DNA of 64,000 nt, taken from positions 1 to 64,000 of the forward strand of contig JAJDVL010000044.1 of NCBI GenBank assembly GCA_022826155.1, given 5' to 3'. The DNA is from Prochlorococcaceae cyanobacterium jk18x22bins.40 (lineage in GTDB: Bacteria > Cyanobacteriota > Cyanobacteriia > PCC-6307 > Cyanobiaceae). The position numbers and the translations under genes are program-made. The notes beneath the pieces were generated by a model, which saw nothing but the letters and a program-made list of their open reading frames with translations, made no database searches and was not told the origin of the DNA. This document shows, piece after piece, positions 1-8,554 of the stretch. The first letter of the stretch is position 1. Every line of letters starts with the position of its first letter.

Positions 1-189
1 GGCACTGTTGATCCGGGCACGCTCTCCCACTGCCATTTCTTCCATGGTGGGCGGCATCGGCTCCGGAGCTTTTGCCTGGTCGTCATCATCGCTACCCCCG
101 CCACATCCAACAAGAAGGGCGCCGCAGACAGCGGCCAGGACAGCTCCACGGAAGCAGGAACGGGAAAGCCCCCGCGTTGAATTGGTCAT
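1..189 (-). CDS. N-terminal part of a lipoprotein (runs off left edge)
   Basis: An ATG at 189 opens a minus-strand frame with no stop before the window edge, so only about 63 residues are visible. It has a basic start (residues 6-14), a hydrophobic stretch (16-27) and a lipobox ALLVGC with the lipidated Cys at residue 29, followed by Gly-Gly-Gly-Ser and four Asp. This is a type II signal peptide of an exported lipoprotein. The visible mature part is acidic/proline-rich and matches no family I recognise. The overlapping plus-strand frame is not credible. Confidence 0.6.
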   Translation of the reverse strand, partial: MTNSTRGLSRSCFRGAVLAAVCGALLVGCGGGSDDDDQAKAPEPMPPTMEEMAVGERARINSA

Positions 190-346
190 GATTGATTTGG
201 ACACTTGAGGTGCATGCCAGAGGTGATGCCAACGGCAGTAGTATCAAGTCTTACCTGGTCCCCAGCTCACGTCACCCTCTCTTCACAAATCTTTAACATT
301 CTCCCCCGCTGTGGGAGAAAAGCGATAGCCGCTGTAAAATGTCCTC

Positions 347-1588
347 TCAGGCGGCTTGGGCTTTGAGGCGTAACAACCCCCGCTCGGGATTCACCTCCAG
401 CAGACTGATGGTGAGCGGGTCGTCAGGGCGACTCCGGGGGGGGCAGTTACAGGCCAGCTCCAGGGCCGTGTCCTCGCACCACACCAGGCCCAGCCCCTCC
501 GACTCCCGCAGCCAGCGCACAAAACAACCTGTCCAGGGACCACGCTCCTGCTGCAGCCAGCTTTGCAGCCAATAGACGCGATCCTGTTTGGCCCGCTGGC
601 CTGCTTCCTGGATGCCTGCCAAGGCCTGGTCCAGCCAATGCTGCAGGTCCGGCTCCGCCAGGGCTGCCTCCTGACGGTGGTGGGCCCTCAGTTGGAAGTG
701 GGCCAGGACGTCCGTAAAACGCCGAATGGGCGAGGTCACCTGCACATACACCGGCGCCCCCAGGGCAAAGTGGGGTTGGGGACGGGCGCCGGTGCTGCTC
801 CGCTGCAGACAGGCCTTCAGAGCGCCGTTGCGCACGGCGCCAGAGGGGAGGGCTGCCAACTCCCGGGACGACGGCAAAGGGCTGGCCGCCTGCCCCCGGT
901 AGGGCAACGGCAAACCATGGCGTTGCCCGTAACGCCCGGCAATTTGCCCGGCCAACACCATGCACTCCGCCACCAGTTGGCGGGCCGGTGTGGGCTCCAG
1001 CACGTCAAGGGCAACGGGGCCACCCGCCGTGGGACGGAAGCGGGCTTCGGGCTGCTCCAGGCACAGGGCGCCAGCAGCGCGGCGCCCTTGATTCAGGCGA
1101 CGGGTGATGCGGTGCAACTCCAGGAGGTCGTCTTCTTCCGGTGGAGCCATGGTCAGCAGGTCGTCCGTGTCGTTGTAGGTGACGGCTGCGGAAATCTGCA
1201 CCCAACTGGGGCACCAGCCCTCGCCCAGGGCGCCGCCGGCATCGTCCACCTCCAGCCAGAAACTGAGGGCGCGACAGCGCTGCCCCGGTCGCAGGCTGAA
1301 CACCTCCAGCGCCAAAGACTCGGGAAACATGGGCGTGGCCCCATGGCTGAGGTAGGCGCTGCACCCCCGCCGGCAGGCCTCGGTGACGAGGGGATTGGCC
1401 AGGGAAAGCAATGCCGTGGGATCAGCCACGTGAACCCACAGGCGCCAGCCTCCTGCGGCGCGGGGCTCCAACGCCAGGGCATCGTCCACCTCGATGGCGC
1501 CGGCGTCGTCGATGCTGAAACTGGACAGGCCGGTTAAATCCTGCCGGTCCTCGTCAACAGGGCAGGGCTGGCGGGCCAGGGAACGCAC
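347..1588 (-). CDS. RNase II/R-family 3'-5' exoribonuclease (RNB domain)
   Basis: A 413-residue protein from a GTG start. The N-terminal third carries the RNB signature SIDDAGAIEVDDALAL, whose spaced aspartates bind the catalytic metal, followed by HVADPTALL and the YLSHGATPMFP segment typical of the domain. RNB enzymes degrade RNA processively from the 3' end. The short C-terminal tail leaves little room for a full S1 domain. The start is uncertain: the frame stays open upstream through a basic Pro/Arg-rich stretch as far as the end of rpsR, but without ATG, so a longer N-terminus is possible. It lies downstream of rpsR and rpmG in the same orientation, probably co-transcribed. Confidence 0.8.
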   Translation of the reverse strand: MRSLARQPCPVDEDRQDLTGLSSFSIDDAGAIEVDDALALEPRAAGGWRLWVHVADPTALLSLANPLVTEACRRGCSAYLSHGATPMFPESLALEVFSLRPGQRCRALSFWLEVDDAGGALGEGWCPSWVQISAAVTYNDTDDLLTMAPPEEDDLLELHRITRRLNQGRRAAGALCLEQPEARFRPTAGGPVALDVLEPTPARQLVAECMVLAGQIAGRYGQRHGLPLPYRGQAASPLPSSRELAALPSGAVRNGALKACLQRSSTGARPQPHFALGAPVYVQVTSPIRRFTDVLAHFQLRAHHRQEAALAEPDLQHWLDQALAGIQEAGQRAKQDRVYWLQSWLQQERGPWTGCFVRWLRESEGLGLVWCEDTALELACNCPPRSRPDDPLTISLLEVNPERGLLRLKAQAA

Positions 1589-1697
1589 ACGGGCCAGGGG
1601 CTCCCGCAGGGCTGGCGGGAAGCCCCTGGCCGGTTGCTGCCGTACGGGCTGGCGCCGGGCAGGTTGGGGGCGCTTCAGTTGCCTCAGCCGTCTGTCC

Positions 1698-1916
1698 TCA
1701 GCCGTCCGTGTTGGTAAAGGGAAGCAGCGCCATGATGCGGGCCCGCTTCACCGCAGTGGTGAGATTCCTCTGCTGACGAGCGGTGAGACCCGTCATGCGC
1801 CGTGGCAGGATCTTGCCCTGCTCGGTGAGAAACTTTTTCAGGAGATCCACGTCTTTGTAGTCGATGGGATCACCCGGTTTGACGGGAGAAAGACGTTTGC
1901 GGTAGCGGGGAGCCAT
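1698..1916 (-). CDS. rpsR: 30S ribosomal protein bS18
   Basis: The 72-residue product matches bS18 along its length: the basic start [11 protein letters not shown], the [13 protein letters not shown] core and [20 protein letters not shown], the rRNA-binding segment of the family, then [13 protein letters not shown]. It forms part of the small-subunit platform with bS6. The rpmG-rpsR pair is a usual cyanobacterial arrangement and the two genes are 64 bp apart on the same strand. Length and start are typical. Confidence 0.97.
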   Translation of the reverse strand: MAPRYRKRLSPVKPGDPIDYKDVDLLKKFLTEQGKILPRRMTGLTARQQRNLTTAVKRARIMALLPFTNTDG

Positions 1917-1980
1917 GGGGCAGAAGAGAGAGAAGAATGTTCCAGGAAAATCAGGAGACGGGAGGCGCTTTTCAGGCGCC

Positions 1981-2175
1981 TCACTTGGTTTCCTTATGGA
2001 CCGTGTGCTTGTTGCAGTGGGTACAGAACTTGCTCACCTCAAGACGCTCCGACGTGTTCCGGCGGTTCTTCTGTGACGTGTAGCGGGAAACGCCGTTGGA
2101 GCGTTTCGTGGGATTGGACCGGCATTCCGTGCATTCCAGGGTGATCACGATGCGGACGCCCTTGTTTTTGGCCAT
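1981..2175 (-). CDS. rpmG: 50S ribosomal protein bL33
   Basis: A 64-residue protein beginning [18 protein letters not shown] with a second Cys pair in [13 protein letters not shown]. The four cysteines make this a zinc-binding (C+) bL33. It is a large-subunit protein near the E site. The gene lies upstream of rpsR and is divergent from pheT, with about 110 bp between them. A TATAGT -10-like box precedes it. Confidence 0.97.
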   Translation of the reverse strand: MAKNKGVRIVITLECTECRSNPTKRSNGVSRYTSQKNRRNTSERLEVSKFCTHCNKHTVHKETK

Positions 2176-2198
2176 GGGTGAGGACGTTACTCCAGGGG

Positions 2199-2204
2199 AC
2201 TATA
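2199..2204 (-). promoter_or_regulatory. Probable -10 box of rpmG-rpsR
   Basis: On the minus strand TATAGT lies 23 bp before the rpmG ATG, which would give a short leader. I see no good -35 hexamer 17 bp upstream, so this is a weak call resting on the -10 match and its position. Confidence 0.35.
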
Positions 2205-2285
2205 CCCATCCCCGCAGCAGGCTCCGCAGCATCCGGAGGGGACCCGGCTGCGTAGGATCGACGCTGCTGGTCTAAGAACTGGACA

Positions 2286-4694
2286 ATGCGAGTTTCGCTA
2301 CAGTGGCTTCAGGAGTTGGTGGTCTGTCCCTGGCCTGTGGCCCTGTTGGCTGAACGTCTGAGCATTGCCGGCCTTGAGGTGGAGGACGTCCTTGAACTGG
2401 ACAAGCCCCTGGCCGGCGTTGTCGTGGGCAAGGTGCTGGACTGCACGCCCCACCCCGATGCCGACAAACTCAGCCTGTGTCGGGTGGACGTGGGCGGCCC
2501 CCAGCCCCTGCAAATCGTCTGTGGCGCGTCCAACGTGCGGGCCCATATCCATGTGCCTGTGGCCCCTGTTGGTTGCCGTCTTCCCGCCGTTGACCTGACC
2601 ATCCAGCGCACCAGACTGCGGGGCGTGGACAGTGAAGGCATGATCTGCTCCCTGGCTGAGCTGGGCCAGAACGACCACGGCAACGGCATCTGTGTCCTGG
2701 AGGACCAGTCGCCCATGGGCGCGCTTACGCCAGGTGCGGCGGTGGCGCCCCTCCTGGGGTTGGATGACGTGGTGCTGGACGTGGCGGTGACCGCCAATCG
2801 ACCGGACGGCCTGTCCATGCTGGGCATCGCCCGGGAGGTGGCGGCCCTGTGTGGCGCAACCGTCAGTCCCCCTACGGCGCCGCCGCGGACGGCCACCCAC
2901 ATGGACCTCCACCGCTTTGCCCAGGGGTGCCGCCTGTTCTCCCTGAGTGTGGTTGAGAACGTCACCATCGGTCCCTCGCCCCTGTGGCTCCAGCGGCGTC
3001 TGGAACGGGCGGGGCTGCGCAGCATCAACACTGCTGTAGACATCACCAACCTGGTGATGCTGGAAACCGGCCAGCCCATGCATGCCTTTGACGGAGAACG
3101 GGTGAGCGGTGGCGACGACGCCATCCACGTGCGCTTTGCCCAGCCAGGGGAAAACCTGCACACCCTGGACGGCCAGCAACTTTCCTTGAAAGCGGGTCAC
3201 CTGGTGGTGGCTGATGCTGCGGGACCCGTGGCCCTGGCCGGGGTGATGGGGGGCGCCCCCACCCAGATCACCTCCCGGACCCGTCAAATCTTCCTTGAGG
3301 CGGCGGTGTTCGACCCCACCGCGGTACGCCGCTCGGCCCGCTTGGCGGGGCTGCGCAGTGAGTCCTCCTCCCGCTTTGAGCGGGGTGTGGCCCCCCAGGC
3401 AACCCTGGCCGCAGCGGACCGGGCCGTGGCGCTGCTGGAGCAGCTCTGCGGGGGCAACTGTGTTGCGCGACAGGTGGCCTGTCATCCGGGTGTGCTGGCG
3501 GAGCGGCAGGTGCCCCTGCGCCGCCGGGCCATCCATCGCCTCCTCGGCGCCATGGCCGACGGCGCCCCTGTGCAGGACGCCACGGTTGAGGGTTGTCTCC
3601 AGGCCCTGGGTTGTGGCCTTGCCCCTACAAAGGAAGGCTGGTTGGTGGCCATTCCCCACAGCCGCTGCCAGGATCTTTGCCGGGAGGTGGACCTGGTTGA
3701 AGAGGTGGCCCGTCTTGTGGGCTACGACCGTTTTGGGGCGGCGTTGCCCACGGCCCTGGCGCCGGGGGGGCGCAACCGCCAGCAGAACCTCCTCCACCAG
3801 CTTCGCCAGCGGCTCGTTGCCACAGGCTTGCAGGAACTCTGTCACATGAGCCTCGATCAGGGCGGCCCTGGCGCCCTGGCCCTGGCCAATCCCCTGGTAA
3901 GCGACCACAGTTGCTTGAGGACCGTGCTCTACACCGGCCTGCTGCGGGCCGCACAGAACAATGCCCAGCAGGGGAACGGCGGGCTGTGGGGTTTCGAGGT
4001 GGGCAAGGTGTTTTCCACCGCCGGCCCCCAACGGGAGCAGCAGCAACTGGGGGCGGTGCTCTGCGGCCAACGGCAGCATTCCCTCTGGCCCGACGGCGGC
4101 AAGGCAACTCCCCTGGACTTTCATCAAGCCCTGGGGGTGCTGGAGCGGGTTCTGGCGAGCCTGGGGATCCAGTTGCAGCGCCAGCCCATGGCCGCAACCG
4201 AGGCGGTTGAGCCCCTGCTGCACCCTGGCCGCTCGGTGGCTCTGATGCTGTCGGGAGGCGTCTTTGTGGGCTGGTTTGGTCAGGTTCATCCCCGGGTGAC
4301 CAGGTCCTGGGATCTGCCGGAGGACGCGTTCCTGTTGGAAGCGGACCTCATGCCCCTGCTGACAGCCGCTGAGCAGCACCACGGCCCGGCGCCCCGCTTC
4401 CAACCGTTCTCCCTGATGCCTGCCGCGGAGAGGGATCTGGCCGTGGTGGTCAACCAAGCCACTGGCAGCGGCGCCCTGATGAACGCCATTCAGGCGGCAG
4501 GACAACCTCTGCTGGAGGCGGTCCACTACCTGAGCCGCTTTGACGGAGGCGACCTGGCGCCCGGCACCTGTAGCCATGCGTTCCGGTTGGTGTTTCGTGG
4601 GGAGGAGACCCTCACGGACGCCCAGGTGGAATCTGCCCTTGCCACCGTACTGTCTGCCCTGGAGGAGCGCTTCCAGGCGCAGCGGCGGGCCTGA
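2286..4694 (+). CDS. pheT: Phenylalanyl-tRNA synthetase beta subunit
   Basis: An 802-residue protein, normal for bacterial PheT. In order it shows the N-terminal tRNA-binding EMAP-like domain (about 40-150; GVVVGKVLDCTPHPDADKLS), B3/B4 editing domain (ETGQPMHAFD near 260, GVMGGAPTQI near 320), B5 domain (about 405-475), the catalytic-like core (EEVARLVGYDRFG; NPLVSDHSCLRT) and the C-terminal anticodon-binding FDX-ACB domain (FQPFSLMPAAERDLAVVV to the end). With PheS it charges tRNA-Phe. pheS is not in this window, which is usual for cyanobacteria where the genes are unlinked. Confidence 0.97.
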   Translation: MRVSLQWLQELVVCPWPVALLAERLSIAGLEVEDVLELDKPLAGVVVGKVLDCTPHPDADKLSLCRVDVGGPQPLQIVCGASNVRAHIHVPVAPVGCRLPAVDLTIQRTRLRGVDSEGMICSLAELGQNDHGNGICVLEDQSPMGALTPGAAVAPLLGLDDVVLDVAVTANRPDGLSMLGIAREVAALCGATVSPPTAPPRTATHMDLHRFAQGCRLFSLSVVENVTIGPSPLWLQRRLERAGLRSINTAVDITNLVMLETGQPMHAFDGERVSGGDDAIHVRFAQPGENLHTLDGQQLSLKAGHLVVADAAGPVALAGVMGGAPTQITSRTRQIFLEAAVFDPTAVRRSARLAGLRSESSSRFERGVAPQATLAAADRAVALLEQLCGGNCVARQVACHPGVLAERQVPLRRRAIHRLLGAMADGAPVQDATVEGCLQALGCGLAPTKEGWLVAIPHSRCQDLCREVDLVEEVARLVGYDRFGAALPTALAPGGRNRQQNLLHQLRQRLVATGLQELCHMSLDQGGPGALALANPLVSDHSCLRTVLYTGLLRAAQNNAQQGNGGLWGFEVGKVFSTAGPQREQQQLGAVLCGQRQHSLWPDGGKATPLDFHQALGVLERVLASLGIQLQRQPMAATEAVEPLLHPGRSVALMLSGGVFVGWFGQVHPRVTRSWDLPEDAFLLEADLMPLLTAAEQHHGPAPRFQPFSLMPAAERDLAVVVNQATGSGALMNAIQAAGQPLLEAVHYLSRFDGGDLAPGTCSHAFRLVFRGEETLTDAQVESALATVLSALEERFQAQRRA

Positions 4695-4815
4695 GCAAGG
4701 CGCCTCCGGGTCCATCTGCGCCCATTCGCTGTATTACACCTTGCATACACCTTGGCTCGACGCCCCCAACATCAGGCCTGGCGGGGATAGCTTGATGGTC
4801 CTTCCATTGGGTGCC

Positions 4816-5310
4816 ATGAGCCTTGTGCGGGACGTGATCCTGACGGCCGATGATGAGTTGCGCTACCCCACCAGCGGCGAACTCGTCTCCATTGTGGCCT
4901 ACCTCAATCAAGGCGCTGATCGGGCCAGGGTGGCGGACCTGCTCACCGGCAACGAGCGCAAGATCATCGAGAAAGCCTCGCGCCAGTTGTTCAAGCAGCG
5001 TCCCGAGTACGTGCAGCCGGGGGGCAACGCCTTTGGCCAGAAGCAGCGGGCCCAGTGCCTGCGGGACTACAGTTGGTACCTGCGCCTGGTCACCTACGGC
5101 ATCCTGGCCGCCAGCACCGACTACATCGAGCAAGTGGGCCTCGTTGGCGCCCGGGAAATGTACAACGCCCTCCAGGTGCCCATGGCGGGCATGGTGGATG
5201 CCATGGTGACGTTGAAGGAGGCGTCCCTGTCCCTCCTCTCCACCCAGGACGCCAACCTGGCAGCGCCCTACTTTGATTTCATGGTTCAGGGGATGGAAAC
5301 CTTGGCGTGA
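4816..5310 (+). CDS. apcD: Allophycocyanin B alpha-type subunit ApcD
   Basis: The product begins MSLVRDVILTADDELRYPTSGEL and carries the phycobilin attachment Cys in CLRDYSWYLRLVTYG, with the PGGNAFGQ turn before it. These features match ApcD, one of the terminal emitters in the phycobilisome core that pass energy to chlorophyll. I placed the start at the ATG at 4816, which gives the family N-terminus and 164 residues; an in-frame ATG at 4795 and further open frame into the end of pheT are less likely. It is alone here, away from the main apc genes. Confidence 0.9.
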   Translation: MSLVRDVILTADDELRYPTSGELVSIVAYLNQGADRARVADLLTGNERKIIEKASRQLFKQRPEYVQPGGNAFGQKQRAQCLRDYSWYLRLVTYGILAASTDYIEQVGLVGAREMYNALQVPMAGMVDAMVTLKEASLSLLSTQDANLAAPYFDFMVQGMETLA

Positions 5311-5540
5311 ACCAGGGCTTTGCCCTTGCTGGGCGCTGGCGTGGTTGTGGTAACGGCGGCAGTTGGCAGTGCGAAAGCGTGATTGCACATGAACAATTTA
5401 TACTGGCGCAATTATTTTCATGGGCAGTGTTCTCATATATCTTACTGAAGAAGGTGTTCAGTGAGATCCCATGCAAACTGGCACTGGGACAATCTGTCAA
5501 AAGCGTTATCTCCGCTGGGGGAGAGTTGGCTTACAAGCGC

Positions 5541-6080
5541 TTAAGCCAACTCTTCCCCATGGCTGCGGGGACCCACTGCTGAGCTTTGGCTTGGGTTGGC
5601 ATCGCTGACGGCGCTCGTGGCGCCCTGGAGATTCAGGTGGGGCAGTGGGTTGTCACGGAGCAGGGCGGCCACCATGGCCTCCAGTTGCTCCGGCTGACGC
5701 AGGCCAATGGAGCGGCCCCGCACACTGCCGTCAGGTCCGTAGAAGAGAACGGTGGGAATGCCTCGCACCTGGAACTGATCCAGCTCCTGCTCCCAGAGGG
5801 GATTTTCCACGTTGAGCAGCACCAGATCCAATGCGCCGCGATGGGTTTGTTTCAGGTGGGCCATGGTGGGTTCCATCTGGTGGCACGCTTCACACCAATC
5901 CGCGTAAAACTCCACCAGGGTGGGCTTGTCGTTGCCCAGGGCCTCATCCAACGGCAGGGAGGCCTGGGCCAGGGCCTCAAGACCCTGACTGCTCAGGGAG
6001 CGGGTCCAAAACACCACCACGGCCAACACCGCAGCGACGATGGCCAGGACCTTGGCCATGGCGCGATCCTTGTTGTCCAT
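5541..6080 (-). CDS. Membrane-anchored thioredoxin-like protein (TxlA/HCF164 type)
   Basis: An N-terminal transmembrane anchor (KVLAIVAAVLAVVVFW) is followed by a thioredoxin fold with VEFYADWCEACHQM, active site CEAC, then the cis-Pro segment RGIPTVLFYG. Cyanobacterial TxlA/HCF164 proteins have this layout and reduce disulfides on the lumenal or periplasmic side, helping cytochrome assembly. The C-terminal 30 residues are Ser/Pro-rich and look disordered. I took the ATG at 6080; a TTG four codons earlier is also possible. The neighbour at 6146 is divergent. Confidence 0.85.
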   Translation of the reverse strand: MDNKDRAMAKVLAIVAAVLAVVVFWTRSLSSQGLEALAQASLPLDEALGNDKPTLVEFYADWCEACHQMEPTMAHLKQTHRGALDLVLLNVENPLWEQELDQFQVRGIPTVLFYGPDGSVRGRSIGLRQPEQLEAMVAALLRDNPLPHLNLQGATSAVSDANPSQSSAVGPRSHGEELA

Positions 6081-6145
6081 TGCCGGAGGCAAGCCAGTGG
6101 TTCCATGGTGTCAGATGCTAGGGTCATGCCAGCGCCTGGCTCGTC

Positions 6146-6589
6146 ATGAAGCAGCGGTTGACGTTGCGCCTGCCTCGGGAAGCCTTGAACCAGCCCATCA
6201 CCTATCGGCTGGCCATTGATTATGACGTGGCCTCCAAGATCATCCGTGCCCAGATCGGACCCAACCAGGAGGGGGTGATGGTGGTGGAGCTGGCGGGAGA
6301 TATTGACGACCTGGCGGCAGCGACAGCATGGCTGCGGCAGCAGGGGTTGGTGGTCACCACGGCGGTGGGCCAACTCAGCATTGATCCGGATCGCTGTGTG
6401 GATTGCGGCATCTGCACCACGGTCTGCCCCACAGGTGCGCTGCACATGGAACGGCCCCACTGGCGTCTTCAGTTTGAAACCCGCCGTTGCGTGGTGTGCG
6501 AGCAATGTATTCCCAGTTGCCCCCTGGGGGCCATCCGCCTGAATCTGCCAGCACCATCGGGCAGCAAGGCCCGCCGCCCCCAGAGGTGA
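6146..6589 (+). CDS. NIL domain plus two 4Fe-4S ferredoxin motifs
   Basis: Residues 1-75 form a NIL domain, the small alpha/beta domain first seen at the end of methionine ABC transporter ATPases. Residues 80-135 hold two 4Fe-4S motifs, CVDCGICTTVC and CVVCEQCIPSC, each with a trailing CP. This fusion is conserved in cyanobacteria and related proteins elsewhere are tied to sulfur amino-acid metabolism, but its reaction here is not known. It probably transfers electrons in the cytoplasm. The last residues are basic. It converges with the lytic transglycosylase, the stop codons being only 2 bp apart. Confidence 0.88.
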   Translation: MKQRLTLRLPREALNQPITYRLAIDYDVASKIIRAQIGPNQEGVMVVELAGDIDDLAAATAWLRQQGLVVTTAVGQLSIDPDRCVDCGICTTVCPTGALHMERPHWRLQFETRRCVVCEQCIPSCPLGAIRLNLPAPSGSKARRPQR

Positions 6590-6591
6590 CC

Positions 6592-8514
6592 TCACCGCGT
6601 GGCCTCGCCCAGCGCCTGTTGCGTTGATGAAAAGCAGGGTGTGCCGTGGAGACAGCTATAGGCCCACCAGGATCCCAGAACCGTTTTGACGTAAAGGCGG
6701 GTTTCCTCGTAGGGGATGGCCTCGATCCACAGTTCCGGCTGTTCCTCCAGCCCATCCATGCCCCAACTGGCCACTGCCCCAGGCCCGGCGTTGTAGCTGG
6801 CAATGGCAAGAATGGGCTGCTGGCGCCAATTTCGCAACTGCTGAGCCAAGTAACGGGCCCCCAGGTCCGCATTGATCTCGGCATTCAGCAGTTGGGTCTC
6901 CAGATCCTGGTCTGCCCACTCCGCCGGAACCGACGTGTTGGTCATGAGCTGGGCCGCTGTGGCGGGCATGAGCTGGAGCAGGCCCAGGGCGCCGACAACG
7001 GAGCGTTGAGCCGGCCGGAAACGACTTTCCTGGCGGGCAGTGGCCAACAACAGGGCCGGGTCCAGTCCGTAACGGCGGGCTGCTGCCCCCAGAGTCTGGC
7101 CATAGAAGATGGGGTGGCGCACCTGTTCAAGGGTCAGGAGTTGGCCTTCATGGGCGGGACGGTTCCAACTGGCGGCATCCAATTGCTCCAGCCCCATCCA
7201 GGGATCCATGACAGCCAGACGGAGTTGTCCCTCAATCCAGAACGTGTCCAGGTCCTGGGGCGCCTTGGCGCCGCGCCAATGGCGCCAGTGCTCCCAGGCC
7301 AGCACCTCCAGGCCGGTGTTCCACAACCAGGTCACGGCATCGTCCCTTCTGGTGCGCCCCAACGACGCCGCCGGGGAGCGCGGGGGAACCCGCTGCAGGG
7401 GAGACGGCCAGCTCACCTGTCCAAGACGCACCTGGCTGCGCCAGCCGTAATAACTCCACGGGGCCAGCCGGGTGACGCCCTTCCAGAGACGCTGCGCCTC
7501 CTCGTGCTGCCCCAGTTGCTGCTGGACAAAACCATGCCAAAAGTCAAGGCGGACGGCTTGAGCCAGGGTGAGATGGGGAGGATCGGCGGCACGGGCCAGT
7601 GCCTGTTGGGCCTGGGACCAGGACCGCTGCAGCAGCAATTCACGGATGGCAGGCCATGGATCGTCCGTGGCGCTGCCGGACTCGGCAACTCCCGACTGGC
7701 AGGCCTCCGCCGCTACGGGATTGTCCACCTGCAACAGGGCATTGGCCAGGACGGCGGCAGCGGCGGTGGGAAGCTGGCTCCCCTGTTGGAAACAGAGATT
7801 CGCCAGGAGGTATTCGCTCCCCACCTGCCGTGGTCCCCAGCGGGCCAGGTGAAGGGCACCGTCCAACTGGCGAGGACCGGCAGTTTGGGCTGTGGTGAGG
7901 GCCGAGGCCAGGCTGGATGGATGGGCCGGGAACTGCTCCAGCAGTTCTTGATGAAGGGTATCGCCAGGCTCCCCCAGCCAGTAGCGGGCATCGGCACTGG
8001 CCGGGGTTTCCGGGAAGCGACGCAACAGGCTGTGCCAATGGGCCTCTGCGGCGCCCTTCTGTCCACGGCGCTGCTCCGCCATGGCCGACAGGGCCAGCAC
8101 CACGGAGGGTTCTGTGCGCAGGCCACGGCGTTGACCCCAAGCCTGCCTCGCCAGCCAATACAATTGTTCGTCCGGGCTGCCTGATGCGGCCGCCAGCACC
8201 AGCCGGGCCTGCCGTCGTCGTGACGGATCAGGGCTATAGCGGGCTGTGCGGCGCAGCAGTGCCGGGGAACTCCAGCGATTGAGGAGGGGGCGTTGGGCCA
8301 AAACAGTGCGTCCCGCCACCAGCAGGACCCAGCTCAACAGGCTGATACCCCCCAGCAGGGCTACCCCCAGCCGCAGGCCGTGCCCGCGTCTGCGGGTGAG
8401 TAGCGAAGAACCGGGGTATCGACCATTGACGCGGGATGCCAACCGTGCTTGCAAGGCTTTGCGGCCACCTGCTGATGGGGGCGCTGTTTCAGGGTGAGAT
8501 GGACTGGCAGACAC
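6592..8514 (-). CDS. Soluble lytic murein transglycosylase (SLT domain)
   Basis: The protein has a hydrophobic N-terminal anchor (LGVALLGGISLLSWVLLVAG), a long alpha-helical superhelix rich in Leu/Ala/Gln, and a C-terminal SLT domain with LLLATARQESRF (catalytic Glu in QESRF), GALGLLQLMPATA and IASYNAGPGAV. It would cleave peptidoglycan at MurNAc-GlcNAc bonds in the periplasm. A longer reading from 8628 would run 74 bp into the divergent glmM; the GTG at 8514 keeps the anchor and leaves 40 bp for divergent promoters, so I chose it. The start is uncertain. Confidence 0.88.
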   Translation of the reverse strand: MSASPSHPETAPPSAGGRKALQARLASRVNGRYPGSSLLTRRRGHGLRLGVALLGGISLLSWVLLVAGRTVLAQRPLLNRWSSPALLRRTARYSPDPSRRRQARLVLAAASGSPDEQLYWLARQAWGQRRGLRTEPSVVLALSAMAEQRRGQKGAAEAHWHSLLRRFPETPASADARYWLGEPGDTLHQELLEQFPAHPSSLASALTTAQTAGPRQLDGALHLARWGPRQVGSEYLLANLCFQQGSQLPTAAAAVLANALLQVDNPVAAEACQSGVAESGSATDDPWPAIRELLLQRSWSQAQQALARAADPPHLTLAQAVRLDFWHGFVQQQLGQHEEAQRLWKGVTRLAPWSYYGWRSQVRLGQVSWPSPLQRVPPRSPAASLGRTRRDDAVTWLWNTGLEVLAWEHWRHWRGAKAPQDLDTFWIEGQLRLAVMDPWMGLEQLDAASWNRPAHEGQLLTLEQVRHPIFYGQTLGAAARRYGLDPALLLATARQESRFRPAQRSVVGALGLLQLMPATAAQLMTNTSVPAEWADQDLETQLLNAEINADLGARYLAQQLRNWRQQPILAIASYNAGPGAVASWGMDGLEEQPELWIEAIPYEETRLYVKTVLGSWWAYSCLHGTPCFSSTQQALGEATR

Positions 8515-8554
8515 CCGGCCCCGTTGGGTAAAGTCCAACCACGGGAATTGTTTT

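Noticed and set aside
2298-4715. 805-codon frame on the minus strand opposite pheT
   Set aside because: It is the antisense of a clear PheT protein; high GC leaves few stops in that frame. Similar long antisense frames opposite the exoribonuclease (563-1537), glnA (9964-11364), the GTPase/lspA (15196-17007), secD (58731-60140) and pdhB (60241-61266) are rejected for the same reason: no domain and His/Gln/Gly-rich composition.
5307-5582. Frames in the apcD-thioredoxin spacer
   Set aside because: Both strands give low-complexity or Cys-rich translations with no similarity; the spacer is AT-rich and probably non-coding.
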